From Aliihoeflea aestuarii (GTDB taxonomy: Bacteria > Pseudomonadota > Alphaproteobacteria > Rhizobiales > Rhizobiaceae): a DNA stretch of 64,000 bases. The translations under genes and the position numbers were made by a program. Positions 45,654-53,863 of this stretch are shown piece after piece (the first letter of the stretch is position 1; the number at the start of each line of letters is the position of its first letter). The notes below the pieces were generated by a model that worked only from the letters and a program-made list of their open reading frames with translations, had not been told where the DNA came from and ran no database searches. The DNA lies in the NCBI RefSeq assembly GCF_024105665.1, contig NZ_JAAAMK010000003.1, positions 248,001-312,000 of the forward strand. The letters are read 5' to 3'.

Positions 45654-46639
45654 AACCGTTCAACTATTCCCGCGCCGCCGACGACAAGGCGGCGGTCACG
45701 TCCGCGCGCGGCCAGGGCGCGCGTTATCTCGGTGGCGGCACCAATCTGATCGATCTGATGAAGCATGAGATCGAGCAGCCCGATGCGCTTGTCGACGTGT
45801 CGCGCCTGCCGCACGAGGCCATCGAAGAGACGGGCGACGGCGTGCGGATCGGCGCGGCGGTGACCAACAGCGCACTCGCCGGCGACCCCATTATCCGCGA
45901 GCGCTATCCGCTTTTGTCGACGGCTCTCCTGTCCGGCGCGACGATGCAATTACGCAATCGCGCGACGACCGGCGGAAATTTCCTCCAGCGTACGCGCTGT
46001 CAGTATTTCTACGACACGCAGCGCGCCTGCAACAAGCGCGAGCCGGGTTCGGGCTGTGACGCGGTCGGCGGGTTGAATCGATTCCACGCGATCCTCGGCG
46101 CAAGCGAGCAATGCATCGCCGTCCATCCCTCCGACATGGCGGTCGCGATGGTGGCGCTCGGTGCGCATGTCGAAACGGCGCTCGGCGAGGGAAGCGGGCG
46201 CACCTTGCCAGCGGACGCCCTGCACCGCCTGCCCGGCGACACGCCGCATATCGACCATCAGTTGCGCCACGGCGAGCTGATCACCCATGTCGTCCTGCCC
46301 AAGGCAGCGGAACACCAGCTCTATCGAAAAGTGCGCGACCGGTCGTCCTATGCGTTCGCCGTCGTCTCGATCGGCGTCGCATTCGATCTGCTCGAAGGGA
46401 ACTTCATGAATGTTCGCATCGCGCTTGGTGGCGTTGCACACAAGCCGTGGCGCGCCGCACGGGCCGAAGAGATTCTGGAGGGCAAGGCACCCTCGCCCGA
46501 ACTGTTCGCCAAGGCTGCTGACGCCGAACTCGCGGAGGCTCGGGGCTACGGCCACAATGATTTCAAGATTCCGCTGATGCGCCGGCTGATCATCGCCAGC
46601 TTTGGCGAAATGACGGCCAAACAGGAGAATGCGGCATGA
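45650..46639 (+). CDS. Aldehyde oxidoreductase FAD subunit (PaoB-like)
   Basis: 329 residues. FAD-binding motif Y-L-G-G-G-T-N-L-I-D-L-M and C-terminal CO-dehydrogenase flavoprotein domain. The insertion R-T-R-C-Q-Y-F-Y-D ... C-N-K-R-E-P-G-S-G-C near residues 120-145 carries the cysteines that bind the extra [4Fe-4S] cluster known in PaoB/YagS-type subunits. That separates it from ordinary xanthine dehydrogenase FAD subunits. It overlaps both neighbours by 4 bp. Confidence 0.9.
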   Translation: MKPFNYSRAADDKAAVTSARGQGARYLGGGTNLIDLMKHEIEQPDALVDVSRLPHEAIEETGDGVRIGAAVTNSALAGDPIIRERYPLLSTALLSGATMQLRNRATTGGNFLQRTRCQYFYDTQRACNKREPGSGCDAVGGLNRFHAILGASEQCIAVHPSDMAVAMVALGAHVETALGEGSGRTLPADALHRLPGDTPHIDHQLRHGELITHVVLPKAAEHQLYRKVRDRSSYAFAVVSIGVAFDLLEGNFMNVRIALGGVAHKPWRAARAEEILEGKAPSPELFAKAADAELAEARGYGHNDFKIPLMRRLIIASFGEMTAKQENAA

Positions 46640-48852
46640 GCGAGCACCCCAAGGGATTAATCGGCCAGCCGCTCGACCGCGTCGAGGGTCCGCTCAAGGT
46701 GACGGGACAGGCGACCTATGCCGCGGACTGGCGCGGAGACGAGCCGCATCTGATTGGCTTCATCGTCGAATCGCCGGCCGCCAAGGGCACGATCACCGCA
46801 CTCGACACGAAAGAAGCGGAGGCTGCGCCGGGTGTCGAACTCGTTTTGACGCATCTCAATACGCCCAAGCAGATTCCATTCGGCGAGCGCAACGACGACG
46901 GCAATTTCGCGCAATCCCATGCGATGATGCGCACCGATCACGTCCGCTATGTCGGCTATCCCGTGGCGCTCGTCGTTGCCCGGACGCTCGAAGAGGCGCG
47001 CCACGCGGCATCGCTGGTCAGGTTCGAGATCAAGGCGGATGGGGACGCAATCTTCGATCCCGTTGCCAACGAAAAACTGGCCGAGAAGCCTGACGCGCTC
47101 GACGGTGCCGAAGAAGTGGACACCGATACAGGCGATTTCGATGCCGCATGGGCGGGTGCGTCCCACACGGTCGAAGCCGAATTCCACACATCCGGCCAGC
47201 ACGCGGCGGCGATGGAGCCGCATGCGACGGTGGCCGAATGGGATGGCGACAGGCTGACCGTCCATATGGCGATCCAGATTCTGTCGGACGCGCGCAAGGG
47301 CTTCGCCAATACGTTCGATATCGATCCCGAGAGTGTCCGGATCGTCTCGCCCTATATCGGCGGCGGTTTCGGCTCCAAGCTGGGAATCCACAACGAAGCC
47401 ATTCTGGCGGCGCTTGCGGCCAAGGTGACGGGCCAGCCCGTCCGGGTGAATCAGCACAGGCGCAACGTGTTCTCGAACGGACCGCACCGCTCGCGTCATC
47501 GCCAGCGCCTGAAGGTCGGCGCAGACGATCACGGCAACATCGTCGCCATCCATCACGATTCGCTCGCCGCCATGTCGCGCGACTATCCGTTCGCCGAGGC
47601 TCCCGCATCGCCGACGCGCGGCAGCTACGCGACCAAGGCGATGCACACGCAACATCGTGTGGTCGAAGCCGACATTCCCAAGGTCGACGCCATGCGCGCG
47701 CCGGGCGAGGCGATCGGCACGCTGACCTTCGAGGCGATCATCGACGAACTCGCGCATGAATGCGGCGTCGATCCGGTCGAGTTCCGCCTGCGCAACGAAC
47801 CGGAAAAAGACCCGAACTCCGGCAAGCCCTTCTCGGATCGCAAGATGCGTCGATGCCTTCTGGAAGGCGCGGAGCGGTTCGGCTGGAACGGTCCCGCTTC
47901 CCGGCGCGAAGGCGACTGGCTGATCGGACACGGCATGGCGGCGGCGATCCGTCCCAACATGATGATGAAAGCCGAGGCCGCGATGGAGCTGGCGCCAGAC
48001 GGCAGGCTCGTGGTTCGCCTCGATATGACCGACATCGGCACCGGGACTTACACGATCCTGACCCAGATCGCGGCTGAAGCCATGGGCATTGCTCCGGACA
48101 AGGTGACGGTGGAACTCGGCGACACCGACTTTCCCGAGACCTGCGGTTCGGGCGGGTCGTTCGGCGCAGGCTCGACGGGAACGGCCGTGCTGGACGCTGC
48201 CGAAAACCTGAAGGCCGACCTTTTGTCGCGCGCCGCGAAGGCGGATCGCGACTGGAAAGGGGTGAACAGCAAAGCTTTGCGGATCACCGACGATATGCTG
48301 TCGCTCGATGAGCGTTCGCTGCCGATCTCCGCGCTGGACGACGGCAAGGCGATTTCGGCCAAGGGCAGCGCCAGTCCCGGCAAGGCGCATGAGAACATGG
48401 CGCAATATTCCTACGGGGCGCAATTCGCCGAGGTGGCGGTCGACGCCGTGACGGGCGAAATCCGCCTGCGTCGCCTGACGGGCGTGTTCGATGCCGGGCG
48501 AATCCTCAACGAGAAGACCGCGCGCTCGCAATTGATGGGCGGCATGGTCTTCGGCATTGGCGCTGCATTAATGGAAGAAAGCCTGATGGACGATCGCTAC
48601 GGCGCGTTCATGAATAGGGACCTGGCCGAGTACCATATCCCGGTCAACCGCGACGTGCCGCGCCTCGACATCCACATGATCGAGGGTTTCGACGCGAATT
48701 CGAACCCGCTCGGCTCCAAGGGCATCGGCGAACTCGGCATATGCGGCGCGGGACCGGCGATCGCCAATGCAATCTTTGCGGCGACCGGCGTGCGCGTGCG
48801 CAAATTCCCGATCCATATGGAAGATCTCATGGAAAAACTGCCGCCCCGATAG
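46636..48852 (+). CDS. Aldehyde oxidoreductase molybdenum-binding subunit (PaoC-like)
   Basis: 738 residues, usual for PaoC/YagR (732). It starts with the aldehyde oxidase a/b hammerhead (D-R-V-E-G-P-L-K-V-T-G-Q-A-T-Y-A-A-D) and contains G-G-G-F-G-S-K and the cofactor-binding Q-region G-S-G-G-S-F-G-A-G-S. The catalytic Glu is in S-K-G-I-G-E-L-G-I-C-G near the end. Together with the two upstream subunits it should oxidise aldehydes to acids with water as oxygen source. No XdhC/PaoD chaperone gene follows, although such chaperones are normally linked. The next gene downstream is a DUF982 protein. Confidence 0.92.
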   Translation: MSEHPKGLIGQPLDRVEGPLKVTGQATYAADWRGDEPHLIGFIVESPAAKGTITALDTKEAEAAPGVELVLTHLNTPKQIPFGERNDDGNFAQSHAMMRTDHVRYVGYPVALVVARTLEEARHAASLVRFEIKADGDAIFDPVANEKLAEKPDALDGAEEVDTDTGDFDAAWAGASHTVEAEFHTSGQHAAAMEPHATVAEWDGDRLTVHMAIQILSDARKGFANTFDIDPESVRIVSPYIGGGFGSKLGIHNEAILAALAAKVTGQPVRVNQHRRNVFSNGPHRSRHRQRLKVGADDHGNIVAIHHDSLAAMSRDYPFAEAPASPTRGSYATKAMHTQHRVVEADIPKVDAMRAPGEAIGTLTFEAIIDELAHECGVDPVEFRLRNEPEKDPNSGKPFSDRKMRRCLLEGAERFGWNGPASRREGDWLIGHGMAAAIRPNMMMKAEAAMELAPDGRLVVRLDMTDIGTGTYTILTQIAAEAMGIAPDKVTVELGDTDFPETCGSGGSFGAGSTGTAVLDAAENLKADLLSRAAKADRDWKGVNSKALRITDDMLSLDERSLPISALDDGKAISAKGSASPGKAHENMAQYSYGAQFAEVAVDAVTGEIRLRRLTGVFDAGRILNEKTARSQLMGGMVFGIGAALMEESLMDDRYGAFMNRDLAEYHIPVNRDVPRLDIHMIEGFDANSNPLGSKGIGELGICGAGPAIANAIFAATGVRVRKFPIHMEDLMEKLPPR

Positions 48853-48945
48853 CCTTGTATCGATCCGCCCTTCTTTTGCCGTATTGACGGGAACCTTATT
48901 TCACGAAAGACATTCATCGTACACAATGCGTGAGGAGGCGCCGCG

Positions 48946-49182
48946 ATGTCCGATTTCCAGTTTACCGAACCGGTTGTCCTGCGGGCCGGCGGCCACCTCC
49001 TCGAGGTGCGCGATGCGTTGCAGGCGTCGCGTGCTCTGACCGAGTCCTGGCCCGAAACGCGCGGAAAATGGTACTATGCGGCCAATCGCGCCTGCCGCAG
49101 CGCGGTCAAGGGTGAAACGTCCGCCATTCTTGCCCGGCGCATGTTCAAGGAAGCCGTGGACGAATCGCGCCTCGGCGCATGA
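48946..49182 (+). CDS. DUF982 protein
   Basis: 78 residues with GTGAGGAGG 12 nt upstream of the ATG. It matches DUF982: a strand start (FTEPVVLRAGGHLLEV), a mid W-P-E-T-R-G-K-W-Y-Y-A-A-N-R-A-C and a C-terminal helix (ARRMFKEAVDESRL). Members are small soluble proteins of rhizobia without a known role. 93 bp after the oxidoreductase operon, just ahead of the second sRNA. Confidence 0.9.
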   Translation: MSDFQFTEPVVLRAGGHLLEVRDALQASRALTESWPETRGKWYYAANRACRSAVKGETSAILARRMFKEAVDESRLGA

Positions 49183-49202
49183 CGAATTGTCGCGGGACGA
49201 TT

Positions 49203-49219
49203 TGCATAGCTTCCATGCA
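49203..49219. promoter_or_regulatory. 17-bp palindrome upstream of sRNA copy 2
   Basis: TGCATAGCTTCCATGCA, a near copy of 44768-44784 in the reverse orientation, lies exactly 10 nt before the TTGCCA -35 box (49230-49235) of the second sRNA. Outer TGCAT/ATGCA arms are exact in both copies. Confidence 0.7.
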
Positions 49220-49264
49220 GTTTTTGAGATTGCCAAAATAATCATCTGACGCCACATTGGAACG

Positions 49265-49368
49265 GTCGACGGATCAACCTCCTCCCTGATCCCAGACAGT
49301 TGCGGCGCACCTCCTCCCGCGCCGCATGAAATTGGCCCGCCGGACCTCCTCCCCTGGCGGGCCTTTTC
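49265..49368 (+). ncRNA. Small RNA with three CCTCCTCCC hairpin loops (alpha-r14/cuckoo-like), copy 2
   Basis: Promoter TTGCCA (49230-49235) and CACATT (49253-49258), 17 bp apart, predicts a start near 49265. Three hairpins: GGATCA/TGATCC (49271-49292), GCGGCGC/GCGCCGC (49302-49325) and terminator stem GGCCCGCC/GGCGGGCC (49334-49363) followed by TTTTC. All three loops contain CCTCCTCCC. Stem sequences differ from copy 1 but loops, number, order and promoter layout are the same, so the two are diverged paralogues. It points away from the oxidoreductase operon, as does copy 1 on the other side. Confidence 0.87.
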
Positions 49369-49427
49369 ACATCTGCGCTAACCTTCACGCTTACCGGAGC
49401 TTAAGTCTTGTCGGGCACAATCGTGCG

Positions 49428-49727
49428 ATGGCAAGGCGACGCAAAAGCAAGACCGGAAAATGGCTCGTGACCGTCGCGCTCGTCGCGGCCCTCGGTGGCG
49501 GAGCCTATTGGTGGGCCGCAAGCAGCAACCGCCCCGCGCCGTCGATTTCGACCGGCAAGGCACCGGCAGCCGCAGCACGCTCCGCAAATCCGAAGAAACC
49601 GACCGCCCGCGTTCAGGAAACGCGCAGCGCCGCATCTCCGGCGCGTCCGGTCGCGCCCGCTAGCATGCCGGTCGATCGCGTGAAGAAGACGACGGTCCCG
49701 CGCCCGGCAATCCCCATCGGCGGATAG
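49428..49727 (+). CDS. Small membrane-anchored Pro/Ala-rich protein
   Basis: 99 residues from ATG 49428, in a frame that also runs upstream through the sRNA. The strongly basic N-terminus (M-A-R-R-R-K-S-K-T-G-K) is followed by one transmembrane helix (WLVTVALVAALGGGAYWWAA) and a Pro/Ala/Lys-rich tail. No family recognised. Converges with the metallopeptidase gene, 4 bp apart. It may be a small inner-membrane protein or a frame-keeping shadow; the anchor pattern favours a real gene. Confidence 0.5.
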   Translation: MARRRKSKTGKWLVTVALVAALGGGAYWWAASSNRPAPSISTGKAPAAAARSANPKKPTARVQETRSAASPARPVAPASMPVDRVKKTTVPRPAIPIGG

Positions 49728-49730
49728 GCG

Positions 49731-50153
49731 TCAGGTCGCGTTCTCTTCGATCTGTTCCATGTCGTCGTCGGACAGGCCGAAATGATGACCGATCTCGTGG
49801 ATGAGGACATGGGAGACGATGTCGCCCAGAGTTTCCTCGTTCTCGGACCAATAATCCAGGATCGCGCGGCGATAGAGCGTGATGCGGTTCGGACCATCGC
49901 CGGATTGCGGATTCCAACGCTCCGCGATGCCGACGCCCTCGAAAAGCCCCAGGAGATCGAACGGCGTTTCGAGCGCCAGATCGTCCATGATTTCCTCGGT
50001 GGGAAATTCCGCGATCTGGATGACGATTTCGCCCGTCAATTGCCTGAACGCGTCGGGCAAATGTGCGTAGGTTTCCAGCGCCAGCAACTCGAACTCTTCC
50101 AGCGAAGGGGAAAGCTGATCATGCCAGGCGCGCGTTTTATAAATACGGCCCAT
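49731..50153 (-). CDS. Zincin-like metallopeptidase family protein
   Basis: 140 residues from ATG 50153 (M-G-R-I-Y-K-T-R-A-W-H). It contains the zinc motif H-E-I-G-H-H-F-G-L-S-D-D-D in the predicted C-terminal helix and R-I-T-L-Y-R-R-A-I-L-D-Y just upstream. This is the minimal, soluble metallopeptidase family (MMP/DUF1025 type) of proteobacteria and actinobacteria; the substrate is unknown. Separated by 51 bp from the Trm112-like gene on the same strand. Confidence 0.88.
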   Translation of the reverse strand: MGRIYKTRAWHDQLSPSLEEFELLALETYAHLPDAFRQLTGEIVIQIAEFPTEEIMDDLALETPFDLLGLFEGVGIAERWNPQSGDGPNRITLYRRAILDYWSENEETLGDIVSHVLIHEIGHHFGLSDDDMEQIEENAT

Positions 50154-50204
50154 GCTGCGCCATATAGAGCGTTTGCAGATGGAATGCGACCCCCGCACGC
50201 AAGG

Positions 50205-50417
50205 TCACTCGCCTTCGCCGTCCTGAAGATTGCGCGCCTCCGAGGGCAGCATGATCGCGATCCCGTCGCGGATGGGATAGGCAAGCCGGGCGTGGCGCGA
50301 GACCAGTTCCTGCTTCGCCTTGTCGTAGGACAGCGTGCCCTTGGTCAGCGGACAAACGAGCAGTTCGAGAAGCTTGGGATCGGTGATGTTCACCCTACTG
50401 GATGCTGTTTCCGACAT
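50205..50417 (-). CDS. Trm112 family protein (UPF0434)
   Basis: 70 residues with the Trm112 pattern: [14 protein letters not shown] and [13 protein letters not shown]. Only one of the usual zinc cysteines is evident, as is common in the bacterial family. Bacterial members are thought to support methyltransferases. It overlaps the end of the LON-domain gene by 23 bp and probably shares its transcript. Confidence 0.93.
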   Translation of the reverse strand: MSETASSRVNITDPKLLELLVCPLTKGTLSYDKAKQELVSRHARLAYPIRDGIAIMLPSEARNLQDGEGE

Positions 50418-51078
50418 CCTTGCCCTCCCTGGCCAGCGCCATCTCGGTGATGGCGATCAGCGTTTCGGCGCGTGTCTTCAGGTCGGGCGCTTCCAGGAGG
50501 GCCTGTTTTTCGGCCGCGCCGTAAGGCGCCATCATGGACAGCGCATTGACCAGCGACGCGTTCTCGGCCCGCCTTATGCTGGCCCAGTCGGCATCGAGAT
50601 CGTTTGCCTCCAGATAGGACTGGAACGCCCGCAACAACGCCGGACGGTCAGGCTCGCTCGTGTCGGACGCGCTGTCGAGATCGGCGACGAACGGCAGAAC
50701 ATGGCCCTGCCGGAACGGCGTGCGCGCGGGTTGCTCGCGGTCGAGCCTGAACCGGCACACGCCCTGAAGCGAGATCAGATAACGCCCGTCTCCGGTTTCT
50801 GCAAACGACGTCAGCCGGCCGAGACAACCGACATCGCACAAGAGCGGCTCGCCATCTTCGCGGCGCGTTCCGTCCAGGGCCGGCTGGATCATGCCGATGA
50901 CGCGATGCTTCGGCAGCACGGCGTCGATCATCGCCAGATAGCGCGGCTCGAAGATGTTGAGCGGCATGCGCCCGCCCGGCAGCAGAAGGGCACCTTCAAG
51001 CGGAAACACCGGAACGGTCTCCGGGATGTCCTTTGCGCTGCGATAGCGTGCATTTCCCGCTTGCACGGACGACTCCAT
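50395..51078 (-). CDS. LON peptidase N-terminal (substrate-binding) domain protein
   Basis: 227 residues. It is a LON N-domain with no protease: [26 protein letters not shown] and [23 protein letters not shown]. There is no ATPase or Ser-Lys catalytic domain. Such proteins are conserved in rhizobia in the order trxA/ybbN - LON - Trm112, as here. The role is unknown, perhaps presenting substrates to proteases. Confidence 0.92.
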   Translation of the reverse strand: MESSVQAGNARYRSAKDIPETVPVFPLEGALLLPGGRMPLNIFEPRYLAMIDAVLPKHRVIGMIQPALDGTRREDGEPLLCDVGCLGRLTSFAETGDGRYLISLQGVCRFRLDREQPARTPFRQGHVLPFVADLDSASDTSEPDRPALLRAFQSYLEANDLDADWASIRRAENASLVNALSMMAPYGAAEKQALLEAPDLKTRAETLIAITEMALAREGKDVGNSIQ

Positions 51079-51177
51079 TTTCGACTCCGATCAGTGCGTT
51101 CCTGTGGAACGCGCGACCGTTTTCTAATGTGGAGCAGCCGCCACGAAGCTCAATAGCGGGCCTGCGATTCGAACCGG

Positions 51178-52134
51178 TCACGAAAACAGAAGCGAGGAAA
51201 GCTTGCGGCGCGCGGCGAGCGTTGCCGGGTCCGCCATGCCCCAGGCCTCGAAGAATTTCAGAAGCTGCGCCCGCGCACCGTCCTCGCGCCACTCCCGATC
51301 GGCCTTGACGATGGCAAGCAGGCTGTCGGTCGCCGCCGTCCGGTCGCCTTGCGCATTCTGGATCAAGGCGAGGTCGAACCGAGCATCATGATCGGCCGGA
51401 TTGGCCTCGAGCCGCCTGGCCAATGCCTGCGGATCGCCGAGAGCCGCGACCTGGGCGTCGAGTTCGAGCCGGGCCTTGACGGCAGCGATTTCGGGCAGCC
51501 CGGCCTTGTCTTCGGCAACCTGTTCGATCACCGAGCGGGCATCGTCCGTCTGGCCGGCATCGAGAAGCAGCGAGGCGAGCGCAGCGCTTGCCTGCGGATG
51601 ACCGGGCTCCTCACCGAGAACGGCGGAATAAATCTGCACGGCACCTTGCAGGTCGCCTGCCTGTCGCGCTTCGGACGCCGCAGCCAAAGCGTCCTCAATG
51701 CCCGTGGCCGCAGCGCCGGGCCCGGCGACCTTGTCGATGAATTCGCTGATCTTGCTTTCCGGCACCGCGCCCATGAAGCCGTCGACGGGCTGCCCGTCCT
51801 TGAAGGCTATGACCGCGGGAATCGACTGGATGCCGAGCTGGCCTGCAATCGACGGATGTTCATCGATGTTCATCTTGACGAGCTTGACGCGCCCCGCGGC
51901 GGCGGTCACGATTTTTTCCAGCGCCGGCTGAAGCTGCTTGCACGGCCCGCACCACGGCGCCCAGAAATCCACGAGCACGGGCTGGTTGCGCGATTCCTGC
52001 ACCACGTCGGCCGCAAATGTCGCCGTCGTCGTGTCCTTGATCAGGTCGGCCGCCGGCGCCGCACCGCCGCCGATGAGGTCGGAGCCTCCTTCGAACGAAG
52101 CGGCGAAAGCGGGAGGGGCGAAATGGCGGTGCAT
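51178..52134 (-). CDS. Thioredoxin-TPR co-chaperone (YbbN/CnoX-like)
   Basis: 318 residues from ATG 52134 (AAAGGACAG site). Residues about 45-150 form a thioredoxin domain with active-site W-A-P-W-C-G-P-C-K. The rest is tetratricopeptide-like helical repeats (D-L-Q-G-A-V-Q-I-Y-S-A-V-L ... A-L-A-S-L-L-L-D-A-G), as in YbbN/CnoX, which protect substrates from over-oxidation and pass them to chaperones. Both active-site cysteines are present, so redox activity is expected, unlike E. coli YbbN. It lies 38 bp after proX. Confidence 0.93.
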   Translation of the reverse strand: MHRHFAPPAFAASFEGGSDLIGGGAAPAADLIKDTTTATFAADVVQESRNQPVLVDFWAPWCGPCKQLQPALEKIVTAAAGRVKLVKMNIDEHPSIAGQLGIQSIPAVIAFKDGQPVDGFMGAVPESKISEFIDKVAGPGAAATGIEDALAAASEARQAGDLQGAVQIYSAVLGEEPGHPQASAALASLLLDAGQTDDARSVIEQVAEDKAGLPEIAAVKARLELDAQVAALGDPQALARRLEANPADHDARFDLALIQNAQGDRTAATDSLLAIVKADREWREDGARAQLLKFFEAWGMADPATLAARRKLSSLLFS

Positions 52135-52172
52135 CGGCTGTCCTTTCGGTGAAGCGGGCGGCAAGACTGCCG

Positions 52173-52682
52173 TCAATGTGGCAAGGGCGTCGAAACATTC
52201 AAGATCAGCGGCTCGTGACCCGTTGCCCGCAGGAATGTCAGAAGATCGTCGCGACGGATCGAAGTCGTCGCGTCGTTGGCCAGCGGATGGGCGTTGATCG
52301 TTTCGTTTTCCATCAACGCGCGGTCGAGCACGATGGTGACGTCGTGGCCCCCATCGTTGATCGCCCCGAACACGGTTACCGCGCCGGGCGTGACGCCGAG
52401 ATACTCCATCAGCTTCTCCGGCTTGCCGAAGGAGACGCGCGACGATGCGCCGATGACCTGATGAATTTGCTTGAGGTCGACCGTGGCCGTCTCCTCGACG
52501 GCCAGCAGGAAGAAGCGGTCCTTCTTGTCCTTGACGAAGAGGTTCTTGGTATGGCCGCCCGCGATCCTCCCGCGCAGGGAGCGCGATTCCTCGACCGTGA
52601 AGAGCGGCGGATGGGAAACCGTGACGACGTCGATCCCAAGATCGGCGAGCATCGCAAAAAGGTCGTCGGCTGTTTTCGGCAT
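52173..52682 (-). CDS. proX: Prolyl-tRNA editing protein ProX
   Basis: 169 residues of the YbaK/ProX fold: H-P-P-L-F-T-V-E-E-S near the N-terminus, G-G-H-T-K-N-L-F-V-K-D and G-A-S-S-R-V-S-F-G-K-P-E. It hydrolyses mischarged alanyl-tRNA(Pro) in trans, important where ProRS lacks an editing domain, as in many alphaproteobacteria. No promoter is seen; it precedes the thioredoxin-TPR gene. Confidence 0.9.
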   Translation of the reverse strand: MPKTADDLFAMLADLGIDVVTVSHPPLFTVEESRSLRGRIAGGHTKNLFVKDKKDRFFLLAVEETATVDLKQIHQVIGASSRVSFGKPEKLMEYLGVTPGAVTVFGAINDGGHDVTIVLDRALMENETINAHPLANDATTSIRRDDLLTFLRATGHEPLILNVSTPLPH

Positions 52683-52821
52683 CAGGACCGCCTATCGAAC
52701 GAAGATTGCCGCCGTCTTAATGGCTGAGGCTCCGTTACGAAAGCTGCGGCGATCAGATTCTCTGTTGCATTCGTCCGGCAGTTCCGTCATATAGGCGCGG
52801 TTTCCGGCGCTGCCGGTGCGA

Positions 52822-52896
52822 GCGGGTGTAGCTCAGGGGTAGAGCACAACCTTGCCAAGGTTGGGGTCGAGCGTTCGAATCGCTTCACCCGCTCCA
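52822..52896 (+). tRNA. tRNA-Gly (GCC anticodon)
   Basis: Cloverleaf on the plus strand: acceptor GCGGGTG with CACCCGC, D arm AGCTCAGGGGTAGAGC, anticodon loop with GCC inside CTTGCCAAG, T arm, and TCCA at the 3' end with encoded CCA. A TTCG-loop terminator follows at 52914. Confidence 0.97.
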
Positions 52897-52913
52897 ATTA
52901 AACAAGCATCAAA

Positions 52914-52937
52914 AAGCCGCGGTTCGCCGCGGCTTTT
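52914..52937 (+). terminator. Terminator of tRNA-Gly with TTCG tetraloop
   Basis: AAGCCGCGG and CCGCGGCTT form a 9-bp stem around a TTCG tetraloop, followed by TTGTGTTTT. Confidence 0.88.
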
Positions 52938-52942
52938 GTGTT

Positions 52943-53116
52943 TTAAGGCAGTTGTAGAACCCTGTAACGCAGATCGTCGCTATCGAGGAACCCGAACAGC
53001 CTCCGCCCGGTGACCTTCATCGCCCGATGCGTGGTTCCAGCCGTGATCGAAACGTTTTTACGACCGAACTCGGCCGGCGTGCTATCGGCGGCTGCATCTA
53101 CAGCTCCTGGAATCCC
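52943..53116 (-). pseudogene. Possible gene fragment (C-terminal remnant)
   Basis: An open stretch of 57 codons on the minus strand, closed by TAA at 52943. It has coding-like composition (K-N-V-S-I-T-A-G-T-T-H-R-A-M-K-V-T-G-R-R-L-F-G-F-L-D-S-D-D-L-R-Y) but no good start; it is bounded upstream by a stop at 53117. It may be the end of a gene cut off by the nearby IS event. No family recognised. Confidence 0.2.
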
Positions 53117-53259
53117 TCAGTCCTCACTATCATTGGAAATGATCTGAATCATTGCATCTGTGCCCTGCCGCAAATCGCGTCTGTTACGGCGGCATCCTTA
53201 TTCTTAAAGCTACGATCACCGCGCAGTGGTTGTCATAACCGACACAGTCAGTTTGGTTG

Positions 53260-53732
53260 CCTCGGATCGCATTTTCCGAACTGCTAAGTCAAATGGGTGA
53301 ACCCATGCTTCCCGAGCGCATCATGATCGATGCGATGCATCTAAAGGCCACCGCAAGGCGGCGAGCCTCTATAAAAAGGGGATGTTCCCCGTCGTATCGG
53401 GCGAACCAAGGGCGGGCTGAACTCCAAGTTCCACACCGTCTGCGACGGTGAAGGTCGGGCGGTCATTCTGCTTCTGCCGGAAGGCCAGACGAGCGTCCAC
53501 AAGGGCGCACGCCTGGAGCGCGACGCCTTGCCCCAGGTGTCATCGCCGATCGCGGCTACGACAGCGTCTAGTTCCGCGTGGAACTCGAAGCCCAAGGCGT
53601 CGAGCCATGCATCCCGTCCAGCCGCAGCCGCTCAAGGACTGGAGGCGCATCGCAACCCGCTACGATCGATGCGCGCATGCGTTCTTCTCGGCCATTTGCA
53701 TCGCAGCAGCCGTCATCTTCTGGATCTGACTA
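53260..53732 (+). mobile_element. Decayed IS5-family (IS427-type) transposase remnant
   Basis: Pieces of one IS5-family transposase occur in different frames: P-E-R-I-M-I-D-A-M-H-L-K-A (near 53313), then K-A-A-S-L-Y-K-K-G-M-F-P, G-L-N-S-K-F-H-T-V-C-D-G-E-G-R-A-V-I-L-L-L, and finally L-K-D-W-R-R-I-A-T-R-Y-D-R-C-A-H-A-F-F-S-A (near 53640-53700). At least one base is missing after the M-H-L-K-A segment, further frame changes follow, and the segment with the last part of the catalytic core before L-K-D-W is deleted. A stop follows F-W-I. It cannot encode active enzyme. Terminal repeats are not evident. Confidence 0.85.
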
Positions 53733-53863
53733 ATGTGTCCTGAGCCTAGATGAGAAAAGACTAACAAATGTGAAGGCAGGCCGATCGGGACTTCGCTAAA
53801 TCGAATAACCATCATCGCAGTGCATCCGCGCTGTGAAAGACATCAGTTCTGTTCGCCTGGGTT

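Noticed and set aside
49326-49427. Upstream extension of the 49428-49727 gene
   Set aside because: It would translate the last hairpin of the sRNA; the basic anchor motif begins at ATG 49428.
53027-53287. Plus-strand frame with an ATG after tRNA-Gly
   Set aside because: No ribosome site or recognisable protein; the composition is unlike a coding region and it leads into the broken transposase.
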